From assembly GCA_022828145.1 (NCBI GenBank), contig JAJEJA010000072.1, positions 1-64,000 on the forward strand: 64,000 bases of DNA, written 5' to 3'. Source of the DNA: Candidatus Poribacteria bacterium (lineage in GTDB: Bacteria; Poribacteria; WGA-4E; WGA-3G). The notes beneath the pieces were generated by a model, which searched no databases, was not told the DNA's origin, and worked only from the letters and a program-made list of their open reading frames with translations. This document shows positions 1 through 7,627 of this stretch, in pieces (the first letter of the stretch is position 1; each line of letters begins with the position of its first letter). The position numbers and the translations under genes are program-made.

Positions 1-76
1 GGTTGTGCGGAGCGAAACCCGACATGATAGATCCAATCAATACGTGTCGGGTTTCGCTCCGCTCTACCCGACCTAC
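1..76. repeat. Palindromic intergenic repeat (window edge)
   Basis: An inverted repeat lies just beyond the 3' end of accC. Arms at 7-24 and 45-62 (core AGCGAAACCCGACA) are perfect complements around a 20-nt loop. The flanking CTACCCGACCTAC resembles the outer arm of the repeat at 63501-63585, so the two look like members of one dispersed family. The left outer arm is cut or altered at the window edge. It could also act as a transcription end for the leftward accB-accC operon. Confidence 0.7.
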
Positions 77-115
77 AGAAGAAAGTTATACCATCATTTA
101 GAAGTTGACAGAACA

Positions 116-1474
116 TTAGGTTTCCAGGAAGTTTGTAAAAATGGTTCGATTGAGAAACCTTTCATCATTGAGAATTCTTTGATGCAAGGGAATGGTGGTC
201 TTGATACCGTCTATCTTGAACTCAGACAGCGCACGTTTCATTCTTGAAATAGCTTCTTCCCGATTTCTCCCAGTTGCTATAAGTTTAGCAATAAGCGAAT
301 CGTAGTGGGGTGGCACCGTATAACCGTTATATATAAACCCATCTACCCGGATACCGATACCTCCCGGGGGTTGATAATCTGAAACTAACCCAGGCGAAGG
401 CGTAAACTGATTAGCAGGATCTTCCGCGTTGATTCTGCATTCGATGGCGTGTCCGGAAAAATCTATGTCGGACTGATTGTAACCGAGTTCCTCCCCCATG
501 GCAATGCGTATCTGTTCTTTTATCAGATCCATACCTGTGATACTTTCAGTGATTGTATGTTCAACTTGGATTCGTGTGTTCATCTCAAGAAAATAGAAGT
601 TCTCATTTTTATCAACAACAAATTCGATGGTACCTGCGTTTGCATAACCGATTGATTTCGCAGCTTTTGCTGCGGCTTTACAAATATCATTCCGCGTTTT
701 AGTAGATATGGATGCGGATGGTGCTTCCTCAAGCAGTTTTTGCTGTTTGCGTTGAATTGAGCACTCGCGTTCTCCCAGATGTACCACATTCCCGTGTGTA
801 TCCCCCAAAATCTGTACTTCTATATGTCGAGCATCTTCAATCCATTTTTCGATATAGACATCACCGTTACCGAAAGCAGCTTCACTTTCAGCTTTAGCGA
901 TGTGAAAAAGATTGAACAGACTTGGACGATTCTGTGCGATGCGAATTCCTCGTCCCCCACCACCTGCGGTTGCCTTAATTCCGACAGGATAACCGATCTT
1001 TTCTGCGAGTTCCGCTGCGAGTTCTGCTGTTTCAACGGTGGCTTTTTTGTCTTTTTTTCGTTTTCTGTTGTGGCTGCCGGGAACCAGTTTTAGACCTGCT
1101 TTGGCAACAGTTTCAAGTGCTCGCACCTTGTCTCCCATAGTATTTAGGTGTTCAATGGATGGACCGATGAATTTTATTTGATGTGCTTCACAGATCTCTG
1201 CGAACTGTGCATCTTCAGCAAGAAACCCCGCCCCAGGATGTATTGCGTCAACGTTCGCGAACCCTGCAACAGTCGTAATATTCGCATATTTAAGGTAACT
1301 TTCATTAGATGGAGGGGGTCCGATGCAATACGCTTCATCAGCATGTTCTACATGGAGCGCATTCTTGTCTGCTGTTGAATAAATTGCCACCGTCCTAATA
1401 CCCATATCTTTACAGGCGCGGATAATTCGGATAGCGATTTCACCACGATTCGCAATCAGTATTTTTTGAAACAT
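116..1474 (-). CDS. accC: Biotin carboxylase subunit of acetyl-CoA carboxylase
   Basis: This 452-residue protein, of normal AccC length, carboxylates the biotin carried by AccB using ATP and bicarbonate, the first step of malonyl-CoA and fatty-acid synthesis in the cytoplasm. The ATP-grasp landmarks are visible: the MGDK segment near residue 113, the glycine-rich loop AGGGGRGIR near 170, the RECSIQRKQQK stretch near 238 and MNTRIQVEH near 298. Two positions differ from the usual form: Gln replaces His in RRHQK, and Thr replaces Pro after QVEH. The gene starts 4 nt after accB and is the last gene of efp-accB-accC. The beta carboxyltransferase accD lies apart at 16.9 kb, and no accA is present in this window. 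Confidence 0.96.
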   Translation of the reverse strand: MFQKILIANRGEIAIRIIRACKDMGIRTVAIYSTADKNALHVEHADEAYCIGPPPSNESYLKYANITTVAGFANVDAIHPGAGFLAEDAQFAEICEAHQIKFIGPSIEHLNTMGDKVRALETVAKAGLKLVPGSHNRKRKKDKKATVETAELAAELAEKIGYPVGIKATAGGGGRGIRIAQNRPSLFNLFHIAKAESEAAFGNGDVYIEKWIEDARHIEVQILGDTHGNVVHLGERECSIQRKQQKLLEEAPSASISTKTRNDICKAAAKAAKSIGYANAGTIEFVVDKNENFYFLEMNTRIQVEHTITESITGMDLIKEQIRIAMGEELGYNQSDIDFSGHAIECRINAEDPANQFTPSPGLVSDYQPPGGIGIRVDGFIYNGYTVPPHYDSLIAKLIATGRNREEAISRMKRALSEFKIDGIKTTIPLHQRILNDERFLNRTIFTNFLET

Positions 1475-1478
1475 CGTC

Positions 1479-1964
1479 TTATGTCTGCCTTACTCGGAAA
1501 AGGGGTTGATTGTATTCAACGGCTTGCCCATCCTCAACAAGAATTTCAAGAATTTCACAATTAAAGGGTGCTTCAACATCGTTGTATGTTTTCATGACTT
1601 CAAGAGTTGCAATAGATGCCCCGGATGAAACAGTATCACCGACTTCTACAAAAGGTGGCTCTTCAGGTGCAGGTGATCGATAAAAACGTGCTGGCATTGG
1701 CGAGCATATCATATCCTCATCCGCTTGAATGCCAGTAACGACGGTAGGTTCAAAGGGTGTCATATTAGCAGCGGCAGATGCTATCGGTTGGGTTGTTGCG
1801 CGTGAGATTTCTATTTCAACTTCACCATCTCGTATCCGAACCGTCGCCAAGTCTGACTGTTCCGCTATCATTATAAGCCGTTCAAGCCGTTTTAGGATAG
1901 GATCAGATGTAGCGTCTGTATCAACAGAAGCATCGATCTGTTCACTTTTTTTGTTGTGTTTCAT
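1479..1964 (-). CDS. accB: Biotin carboxyl carrier protein of acetyl-CoA carboxylase
   Basis: This 161-residue carrier swings biotin between the carboxylase and carboxyltransferase sites. The C-terminal biotinyl domain has the target lysine in EVMKT, where the family usually shows EAMKM, followed by a normal carrier-domain tail. The N-terminal third is charged and is followed by an Ala/Pro linker. I chose the ATG at 1964 because GAGAGGG lies 9 nt upstream. An in-frame start at 1985 would overlap efp and lacks such a site. The gene lies 4 nt downstream of efp and 4 nt upstream of accC, so the three genes form one operon. Confidence 0.93.
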   Translation of the reverse strand: MKHNKKSEQIDASVDTDATSDPILKRLERLIMIAEQSDLATVRIRDGEVEIEISRATTQPIASAAANMTPFEPTVVTGIQADEDMICSPMPARFYRSPAPEEPPFVEVGDTVSSGASIATLEVMKTYNDVEAPFNCEILEILVEDGQAVEYNQPLFRVRQT

Positions 1965-1968
1965 ATCT

Positions 1969-2526
1969 TTAGACCCTCTCAACATATTTCCCTGTCCGCG
2001 TATCGACTTTAATTACTGTTTTATTTTTTACAAATAGGGGAACATTAACGACTGCGCCAGTTTCTAATTTAGCAGGTTTTGTTCCGCCGCTTACAGTGTC
2101 ACCTCGTAAACCGGGGTCAGTTTCAACAATTTGGAGTTGAACAAACGTAGGTAGTTCCGCTGCTAAGGGTGTCCCTGCATCCATTTTTATTGTAACATTT
2201 TCTCCCTCTTTCAGGTATTTTATCCCGTCACCAAGCAGATCTTGATGGAGTGGATGTTGGTCAAAAGTTTCGTTATCCATAAACCAGAGCATTTCACCCT
2301 CACTATAAAGGAACTGCATCTCTTGGTCTCTGAGTCGGACGGTCTCTATATTCTCACTTGAGCGAAAAGTCCGGTCGAGTACTGCCCCGTCAATAACACG
2401 TTTGATTTTTGTCCGTGCGAAAGCACCCCCTTTACCGGGCTTCACATGTTGGCAATCTACAACCGTGTAAACTACATCGTCAAGTCGGATGACTAATCCG
2501 TTTCGCAAATCATTCAGTGCTGCCAT
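1969..2526 (-). CDS. efp: Translation elongation factor P
   Basis: This 185-residue, three-domain protein is the normal length for EF-P, which binds between the ribosomal P and E sites and rescues stalling at proline stretches. The N-terminal KOW-like domain carries the loop KPGKGGAF near residue 30, with the lysine that is modified in many bacteria. The C-terminal OB domains end in the conserved DTRTGKYVERV. AGGAAGGAG precedes the ATG at a good distance. It heads the efp-accB-accC operon, an arrangement seen in several bacterial phyla. No gene for an EF-P modifying enzyme was seen here. Confidence 0.97.
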   Translation of the reverse strand: MAALNDLRNGLVIRLDDVVYTVVDCQHVKPGKGGAFARTKIKRVIDGAVLDRTFRSSENIETVRLRDQEMQFLYSEGEMLWFMDNETFDQHPLHQDLLGDGIKYLKEGENVTIKMDAGTPLAAELPTFVQLQIVETDPGLRGDTVSGGTKPAKLETGAVVNVPLFVKNKTVIKVDTRTGKYVERV

Positions 2527-2631
2527 TAAATCTCCTTCCTAAAGAGTCAAGTAATTATTTGAATTCGTGTTAAAGTTGGTCATGAAACATGTTTATCTGC
2601 AAACCTTGCCATCCATCTAATCCAATTCTAA

Positions 2632-3825
2632 TCAGTAATTACTAAACCCTAACTGTTGTTCGTACATGTCGTTCTGAAGCAGCCACACCGAAACTGCCTG
2701 AACGATGATTTGATTCGTCCGTTCAACAATCGGATTTATGGATGGTATGTGTGTAAACATGGCTTGTGCTTTACCTTTGATATTACCTATTATTGGTAAC
2801 TCAAGTATCTTCATCTCTTTGAGAAATGCTTCAACCTCTGTTTGACCGATACGAGCGCGTTTACGGAGTTCTTCTAATTTTGGCGTATGTTCCCATATTT
2901 GTAAAATCGTTTTGCTAATATGTTCAATAGAGAAGCTCGCAGCAAGTTGTTGTGCAGCGTTTTCGACGGTAGTGAGTGACATTCTGCGTTTACCCTCAAC
3001 AACATGTGCTGGTGGTAAGCGGAGGTCCCATACAATTCTAAATACGGACAATAACTTAAGGATATAGTATGTAATATCAATTTGCCACCAACGAAATCCT
3101 TGTGGTGCTGCACTTGGAAAATGGTGGTGGTTATTATGCCATCCCTCACCGAGTGTGATGATTGCAAGAAGAATGTTGTTGCGAGAATTGTCCCCAGTGA
3201 CATAATCTTGTTTCCCATAAATGTGAGAGAGAGAATTAATTGAAAAAGTTCCGTGATATAGAAGTACTGTGCTTATTATAAAACCCACTACCAGCCCGGA
3301 CCAGCCTGCTATTGCCCAGACAGAAATACCTAATATTACTGCGGGTAGTGAATGGAATTTTCCAAGCCAAACGAGTTCTGGATATTTTCGAAAGTCCTTT
3401 ATTAAATTGTAATCTACACTCAGGCCGCGTGAGCACAGAATCCAACCTATATGGGAATACCAAAACCCGTGTTTGACTGGTGAATGAACATCTTTTTCTG
3501 TATCGGAATACTTGTGATGTTCACGATGCTTAGCGGCCCACCAGAGTGTTGCGCGTTGTGCTGAACACTGCCCAAGAAATGCCAAAAAGAATTGGAAACC
3601 ACGGCTTGTTTTGAATGCTCGGTGTGAAAAATAACGATGAAATCCTCCAGTGATACCAAACATACGGATAACGTAAAGGGCTCCGCAAATAATCCAATCC
3701 GTGGGTTGAACATCCACCCAAAAAATGGCAAAACATGCGATATGAATTAGTATAAAAGGTACAGGTTGAGGATGAACAATATCCGCCGCATGGGCGGAAC
3801 GGGAATCATTTGGTTCTGTAGACAC
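2632..3825 (-). CDS. Acyl-CoA/acyl-lipid delta-9-type fatty acid desaturase
   Basis: This is a 397-residue membrane di-iron desaturase of the stearoyl-CoA desaturase type, which places a double bond in fatty acyl chains and so tunes membrane fluidity. The three histidine boxes are intact: HRYFSH at 63-68, HREHHK at 100-105 and HNNHHH at 230-235. Hydrophobic segments flank them near 22-60, 155-195 and 215-225. The last 110 residues or so are a hydrophilic helical extension beyond the usual catalytic core and may be regulatory. The start is a GTG preceded by AAGGAG. It sits next to fatty-acid genes (accB, accC), which fits its role. The substrate type, CoA or lipid-bound, cannot be decided from sequence. 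Confidence 0.92.
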   Translation of the reverse strand: MSTEPNDSRSAHAADIVHPQPVPFILIHIACFAIFWVDVQPTDWIICGALYVIRMFGITGGFHRYFSHRAFKTSRGFQFFLAFLGQCSAQRATLWWAAKHREHHKYSDTEKDVHSPVKHGFWYSHIGWILCSRGLSVDYNLIKDFRKYPELVWLGKFHSLPAVILGISVWAIAGWSGLVVGFIISTVLLYHGTFSINSLSHIYGKQDYVTGDNSRNNILLAIITLGEGWHNNHHHFPSAAPQGFRWWQIDITYYILKLLSVFRIVWDLRLPPAHVVEGKRRMSLTTVENAAQQLAASFSIEHISKTILQIWEHTPKLEELRKRARIGQTEVEAFLKEMKILELPIIGNIKGKAQAMFTHIPSINPIVERTNQIIVQAVSVWLLQNDMYEQQLGFSNY

Positions 3826-3865
3826 TAATATTGTGCTCCTTCAGCATTTAGCTACATAGCATAAC

Positions 3866-4060
3866 AGTCAAGCCACCCACAGCCTCAAGGCTGGGGCTTG
3901 TGCTTCATAGCAGTTAGCGTTTTTTGATAAACGTCTTACATCTGCTCCACAACGGGATAACAAGCAGCCCGTAAAATGTTTATAGCAGCGTTTATGTCTC
4001 TATCGTGGTGTGAACCGCATTCAGAACATATCCACTGTCTATCAGAGAGAGAAAGGTTTT
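3866..4060 (-). ncRNA. Predicted omega RNA (reRNA) overlapping the tnpB 3' end
   Basis: Known TnpB systems make a guide RNA from the 3' end of tnpB through the element end, with the guide taken from the flanking DNA. By analogy such an RNA would run leftward here from within the last tnpB codons through the 3870-3899 hairpin. The flank beyond about 3866, between the element and the desaturase gene, would supply the guide. Only the hairpin and its position are seen directly; the RNA and its limits are inferred. Confidence 0.4.
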
Positions 4061-5075
4061 TGTTAGAGTGTCCACAATCTGAACAAGGTTTAGTTGTGGA
4101 AGTCCATTGTCCGATTTTGTGAAAGGTGCGATTATGTTTGAAACACTTATATTCAAGTATAGTGACAAATTGACTAAACGACAAGTCGGAAACTTTGCGT
4201 CCCCACAATCGTTTCATACCTTCAATGTTGAGTGTTTCAGTGACAAGGGTATCAAATTTCCTACAAAGTTTAGTTGCAATCTTCCATTGCCAATCAAGGC
4301 GTTGGTTAGCAACCTTTCGGTAGAGTTGGACAAGTTCAAGCACAGCCCTATACCAGTTATTAGAACCCTTTTGCTTACGGCTTACAGACTTGTTAGCAGA
4401 CCGCAACTTGCTCAAGGATTGTTTCAAAAACTCTGGGCTATCTATCTTTTCACCATTACTAAGTGTCAAAAACGTCTTCAATCCGAAGTCAATACCCACG
4501 CTCTCACCTGTGGCAGCAAAGGGTTCAGTAGAAGTGTCATCAGTAACGATGTAAAGCCAGTATTCACCAACACTATCGCGAAGGATTTGAATGTATTTTA
4601 CAGTCCCATTCCAGTCGCGATGTTGATGGAAAGAGAACCAGATTCTATCAAACACAAGTTTTTGCTTGGATGCATTCCAGGACTTGAAAGAAATACGAAC
4701 ACGCCCATTTTCCAGCTTGTATCCAGACTGGAATTTAGCAGAACGGTATTTACCTTTACGCTTTTTCTTAGGTCTGCCACCAAGCCCATCAAACATTCTT
4801 TGATAAGCGGTATCAATACGGATAATTACAGCGTCAAGCGTGTCTCTTGGTATCCAAGCCCAGTGTTTCTTGGTGGTCTGCAACAACTTAGTAAGATGCG
4901 GTTGCAACTTGTATCTGCCTGCATATTTACCATAGATACGATAATAGCGTTGTTCAAGACGCACAAAATGGTTATGGACATCAGCAAGATCATCCATCAT
5001 ATTGCCAAACTTCTTATTCTTACGATGGTTGCGTATCTTGTATTTGTAAGTTCTGCATGTATGTTTGTTTTGCAT
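3936..5075 (-). CDS. tnpB: TnpB-family RNA-guided nuclease of an IS605-type element
   Basis: This 379-residue protein has the TnpB layout: a basic N-terminal region, a lysine-rich stretch near 100-112, and a split RuvC nuclease. The RuvC acidic residues are visible as Asp196 in GIDFG, Glu280 in VTETLNIEGM and Asp360 in RDINAA. Between the second and third lies a four-cysteine zinc ribbon (C331/C334 and C350/C353). All catalytic residues are present, so the nuclease is probably active. The family cuts DNA next to a short motif under omega-RNA guidance and helps IS elements persist. No tnpA partner is adjacent. A large folded structure lies just upstream of the start codon. Confidence 0.93.
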   Translation of the reverse strand: MQNKHTCRTYKYKIRNHRKNKKFGNMMDDLADVHNHFVRLEQRYYRIYGKYAGRYKLQPHLTKLLQTTKKHWAWIPRDTLDAVIIRIDTAYQRMFDGLGGRPKKKRKGKYRSAKFQSGYKLENGRVRISFKSWNASKQKLVFDRIWFSFHQHRDWNGTVKYIQILRDSVGEYWLYIVTDDTSTEPFAATGESVGIDFGLKTFLTLSNGEKIDSPEFLKQSLSKLRSANKSVSRKQKGSNNWYRAVLELVQLYRKVANQRLDWQWKIATKLCRKFDTLVTETLNIEGMKRLWGRKVSDLSFSQFVTILEYKCFKHNRTFHKIGQWTSTTKPCSDCGHSNKNLSLSDRQWICSECGSHHDRDINAAINILRAACYPVVEQM

Positions 5076-5083
5076 AGTTTACT

Positions 5084-5165
5084 CCCGCATAGTTCCCGAT
5101 GCTACTCGGTTTCGGTAGAGACTGCACCAAGTGGTGCAGATAGCATTCTCTACCAACTATGCGGG
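5084..5165. other. Multi-branched inverted-repeat structure upstream of tnpB
   Basis: Nested complementary arms were read directly: CCCGCATAGTT (5084-5094) with AACTATGCGGG (5155-5165); GGTAGAGA (5114-5121) with TCTCTACC (5147-5154), stacked on the first stem; and CTGCACC (5122-5128) with GGTGCAG (5133-5139). ATGCTA (5099-5104) can alternatively pair with TAGCAT (5141-5146). The result is a branched fold about 82 nt long, ending 9 nt before the tnpB start. It could be a leader that controls tnpB translation or part of the element end. Confidence 0.75.
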
Positions 5166-5261
5166 ATATATTATAACACATTTTAGCATATATTGTAAAA
5201 TAAAAATAGGAGCGGGCATTCCTCCCCAAGCTAAAGCATGGGGTCTCTTGCCCGAAGATTG

Positions 5262-5834
5262 ATGAAAACTATATTCCTTGACAGAGATGGCGTGATTAAC
5301 GAAAATCACCACAATAGCGGTTATGTTTGTAATTGGTCAGATCTTGTCTTCATCAATAATTCTCTTGAAGCAATATCCATTCTATCTCAGAACGGTTTCA
5401 GAATCTATATAGTAACGAATCAATCAGGCATAGGTAGAGGATTCTTCACAGAAGAACAACTATCTGCAACACATGCCAGAATGATTGAAGCAATCCAAGG
5501 TGCGGATGGACATATAGAAAGGATATATTATTGTCCTCACCATCCAGACGATGGCTGTGAATGTAGAAAACCTAAACCGGGAATGTTACATCAGGCTGCA
5601 AAAGATAATAACGTAGACCTTTCAGAAAGCCATTTTATTGGAGATTCTTCATCAGACATTAAAGCTGCAGCTGCTGCTGGTGCAATACCAATTTTAGTCT
5701 TAACAGGACATGGTCAGAAGACGTATAAAACCTATACCAAAGGTGACAATACTCACGCGTCAATTAGACCGCTTAAGGTATTTACAAATCTATATACTGC
5801 TTCCCAATGGTTGGTAAACAGACCAATATGCTAA
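5262..5834 (+). CDS. gmhB: D-glycero-D-manno-heptose-1,7-bisphosphate 7-phosphatase-like HAD phosphatase
   Basis: This 190-residue HAD-family phosphatase removes the 7-phosphate of heptose bisphosphate in ADP-heptose synthesis for LPS, or a related sugar bisphosphate. Visible motifs are the nucleophile loop LDRDG (Asp7, Asp9), TNQSG near 52, the zinc loop CPHHPDDGCECRKPKPG near 98-114 and GDSSSDIKAA near 130. I start at the ATG at 5262. An upstream in-frame ATG at 5238 lies inside the IS605 end hairpin and cannot be the ancestral start. The IS end is only about 6 nt away, so the native leader was probably displaced. No other heptose gene is adjacent. Confidence 0.85.
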   Translation: MKTIFLDRDGVINENHHNSGYVCNWSDLVFINNSLEAISILSQNGFRIYIVTNQSGIGRGFFTEEQLSATHARMIEAIQGADGHIERIYYCPHHPDDGCECRKPKPGMLHQAAKDNNVDLSESHFIGDSSSDIKAAAAAGAIPILVLTGHGQKTYKTYTKGDNTHASIRPLKVFTNLYTASQWLVNRPIC

Positions 5835-5999
5835 TTGGTTTAATGCTACTTTCCATCGCTATCATGATAGACTTACTCCAAAGACACTTCAGAGAGAATA
5901 GTTGAGAAGGTAATTTGTGTTGACAAAGATTACGTATTTATCTATTATTATAGTAAAAGTTTTCAATGTTATGTTTAAATCTGAGAATTGGAGGAACTC

Positions 6000-7574
6000 A
6001 TGAATGAAGATCAGTTAAAAATGAATATACACAGGGACCAACTCAATTGGTTTCTAACACTACATCTGAACGAAAGAGAGATATTTCAGTTGTTGACAAG
6101 AAGCAATCTATTTACTGACCCAGACAGATTACATTCTTCATCATCTCATGAATTACTGAGTATGTTGACAACTGCATTCTACACACATTCTGTTATAGAT
6201 GACAAGATCACCCAACATCTTTCGGAGAAGTCAGAAACTGCAATAAACAGAATAGGATACATGGTTGTGGATGAAATACACACATACTTTAAATCTCCTA
6301 AATCGTTGATTGAATCTGGTGATTTTGGTGATGTCGTCTGGGCACTTCTGTCTGATGCTCGCGAAGAGGTGCGCGCCCACGGATACAAGTTATTAACAGC
6401 CGCGTATGAGGCGGATAATCAGACATACGCGCAAAAAACTAACAAAGTAACAGAAAATGAAGATGCTCGTGACAGCAATTGTGAGATAGCAGCGCTGGAA
6501 ATTGCATCAGAAACAACAAAAAAAACAGATACAAATTTAACGGATGGGAATGAAACAAATGAATCTGAAAACGGTAGGAGGCGTATAGACAATTTACATT
6601 TACAGAAGACCAAACTTGAAAAAAAGAACAAATTGCTGGAACAACATTGCAAATACCTTATTGAGGAAAATGAGAATTACAAAAGGAAAGTTGTAGTATT
6701 TCAAGAAAAAGAGAAACAAATTTCTGATTTGCGAGAAGAGAATATCAGCCTACATGAAAAAGCAACACGATTAAGTAACGTTAATGAAGAACTTGAAAAT
6801 TTAGAAGGCAAACATAATGCACTGTTGTCTGAGAATAACAGAATGACATCTCAGCTTAATATACTGACTCAACTTAAGGACGCAAATGAATCATTCCAAG
6901 TTGAATTAAAATTAGCTGAAGAAGCAATCTATAAGGAAAAAAGCGCATTAGACCAACTAAAAAGTGATCTTCAATTACATTTTGATCTCATAGACAAACG
7001 CTATGAAACATCTCGTAAAACTCTCAATCAGATTCGTCAGACTGTTAGTCAATTTGATGGTTCACCTTTGGATATTAACTTTAACGTCAGGAACGAATCG
7101 TCTCAACCCCGCGTAGGTGTTTTTGTTGATGTACAGAATATGTTCTATGCAGCAAAAGACCGATTTGAACGAAGAGTAGACTATATCAAACTTCTTGATC
7201 TCATTGTAGGACCTCGGCACCTGATTTCAGCTTTTGCATATATCGTTCAGATTCCAGAAATCAAACAATCCAATTTCATTTCGTTGTTAGAACACAACGG
7301 TTATACAATAAGGAGTAAAGACCTACGTTTGAGAGGCGATGGTTCCGCAAAAGGTGATTGGGATGTTGGAATTGCAGTTGATGTTGTCTCTATGTTAGGT
7401 TCTTTAGATGTTGTAATTTTAGCAAGTGGGGATGGTGACTTTTGCCCATTAGCGGAACTTATCAAACAGCAACAAAAACGTATAGAAATAGTAGCATTTG
7501 AACATAATACTTCAATGGACCTTCAAGCTATGGCTGACCAATTCTTTCCAATAGGTGAAGAACTATTGATGTAA
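6000..7574 (+). CDS. Coiled-coil protein with C-terminal NYN (LabA/DUF88-like) nuclease domain
   Basis: This 524-residue protein has three parts: a helical N-terminal region of unknown type (1-130), a long charged coiled coil (about 190-340) and an NYN domain (about 370-515). NYN domains are PIN-like metal-dependent ribonucleases. The acidic positions are present as VDVQN, GDWDVGIAVDVV and ASGDGDF. I start at the ATG at 6000 because GGAGG lies 5 nt upstream; an in-frame TTG at 5988 overlaps that site. The coiled coil suggests an oligomer or scaffold that positions the nuclease, which is inference. No partner gene is obvious. The downstream repeat-protein gene starts 54 nt later. Confidence 0.82.
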   Translation: MNEDQLKMNIHRDQLNWFLTLHLNEREIFQLLTRSNLFTDPDRLHSSSSHELLSMLTTAFYTHSVIDDKITQHLSEKSETAINRIGYMVVDEIHTYFKSPKSLIESGDFGDVVWALLSDAREEVRAHGYKLLTAAYEADNQTYAQKTNKVTENEDARDSNCEIAALEIASETTKKTDTNLTDGNETNESENGRRRIDNLHLQKTKLEKKNKLLEQHCKYLIEENENYKRKVVVFQEKEKQISDLREENISLHEKATRLSNVNEELENLEGKHNALLSENNRMTSQLNILTQLKDANESFQVELKLAEEAIYKEKSALDQLKSDLQLHFDLIDKRYETSRKTLNQIRQTVSQFDGSPLDINFNVRNESSQPRVGVFVDVQNMFYAAKDRFERRVDYIKLLDLIVGPRHLISAFAYIVQIPEIKQSNFISLLEHNGYTIRSKDLRLRGDGSAKGDWDVGIAVDVVSMLGSLDVVILASGDGDFCPLAELIKQQQKRIEIVAFEHNTSMDLQAMADQFFPIGEELLM

Positions 7575-7627
7575 AAATACGACGCTTTGATACAGTACTT
7601 CTACCCATTCATAAGAACAATAAATCA

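Larger units (their letters stand above)
3866..5256 (-). mobile_element. IS605-type element carrying only tnpB
   Basis: A single tnpB gene is flanked by subterminal hairpins typical of IS200/IS605 elements and has no long terminal inverted repeats. The end next to the tnpB stop has a hairpin at 3870-3899 (CAGCC-TCAA-GGCTG core). The end beyond the tnpB start has a hairpin at 5213-5254 (CGGGCA/TGCCCG outside, CCCCA/TGGGG inside). No Y1 transposase tnpA is present, so movement would need one in trans. The element ends about 6 nt before the start codon of the next gene. Exact ends are inferred from the hairpins. Confidence 0.82.

Noticed and set aside
4107..5186. 359-codon plus-strand frame
   Set aside because: It is the reverse of tnpB, whose minus-strand frame has clear RuvC and zinc motifs.
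5829..5906. 25-codon hydrophobic frame overlapping the gmhB stop
   Set aside because: It has no ribosome-binding site; kept only as a note.
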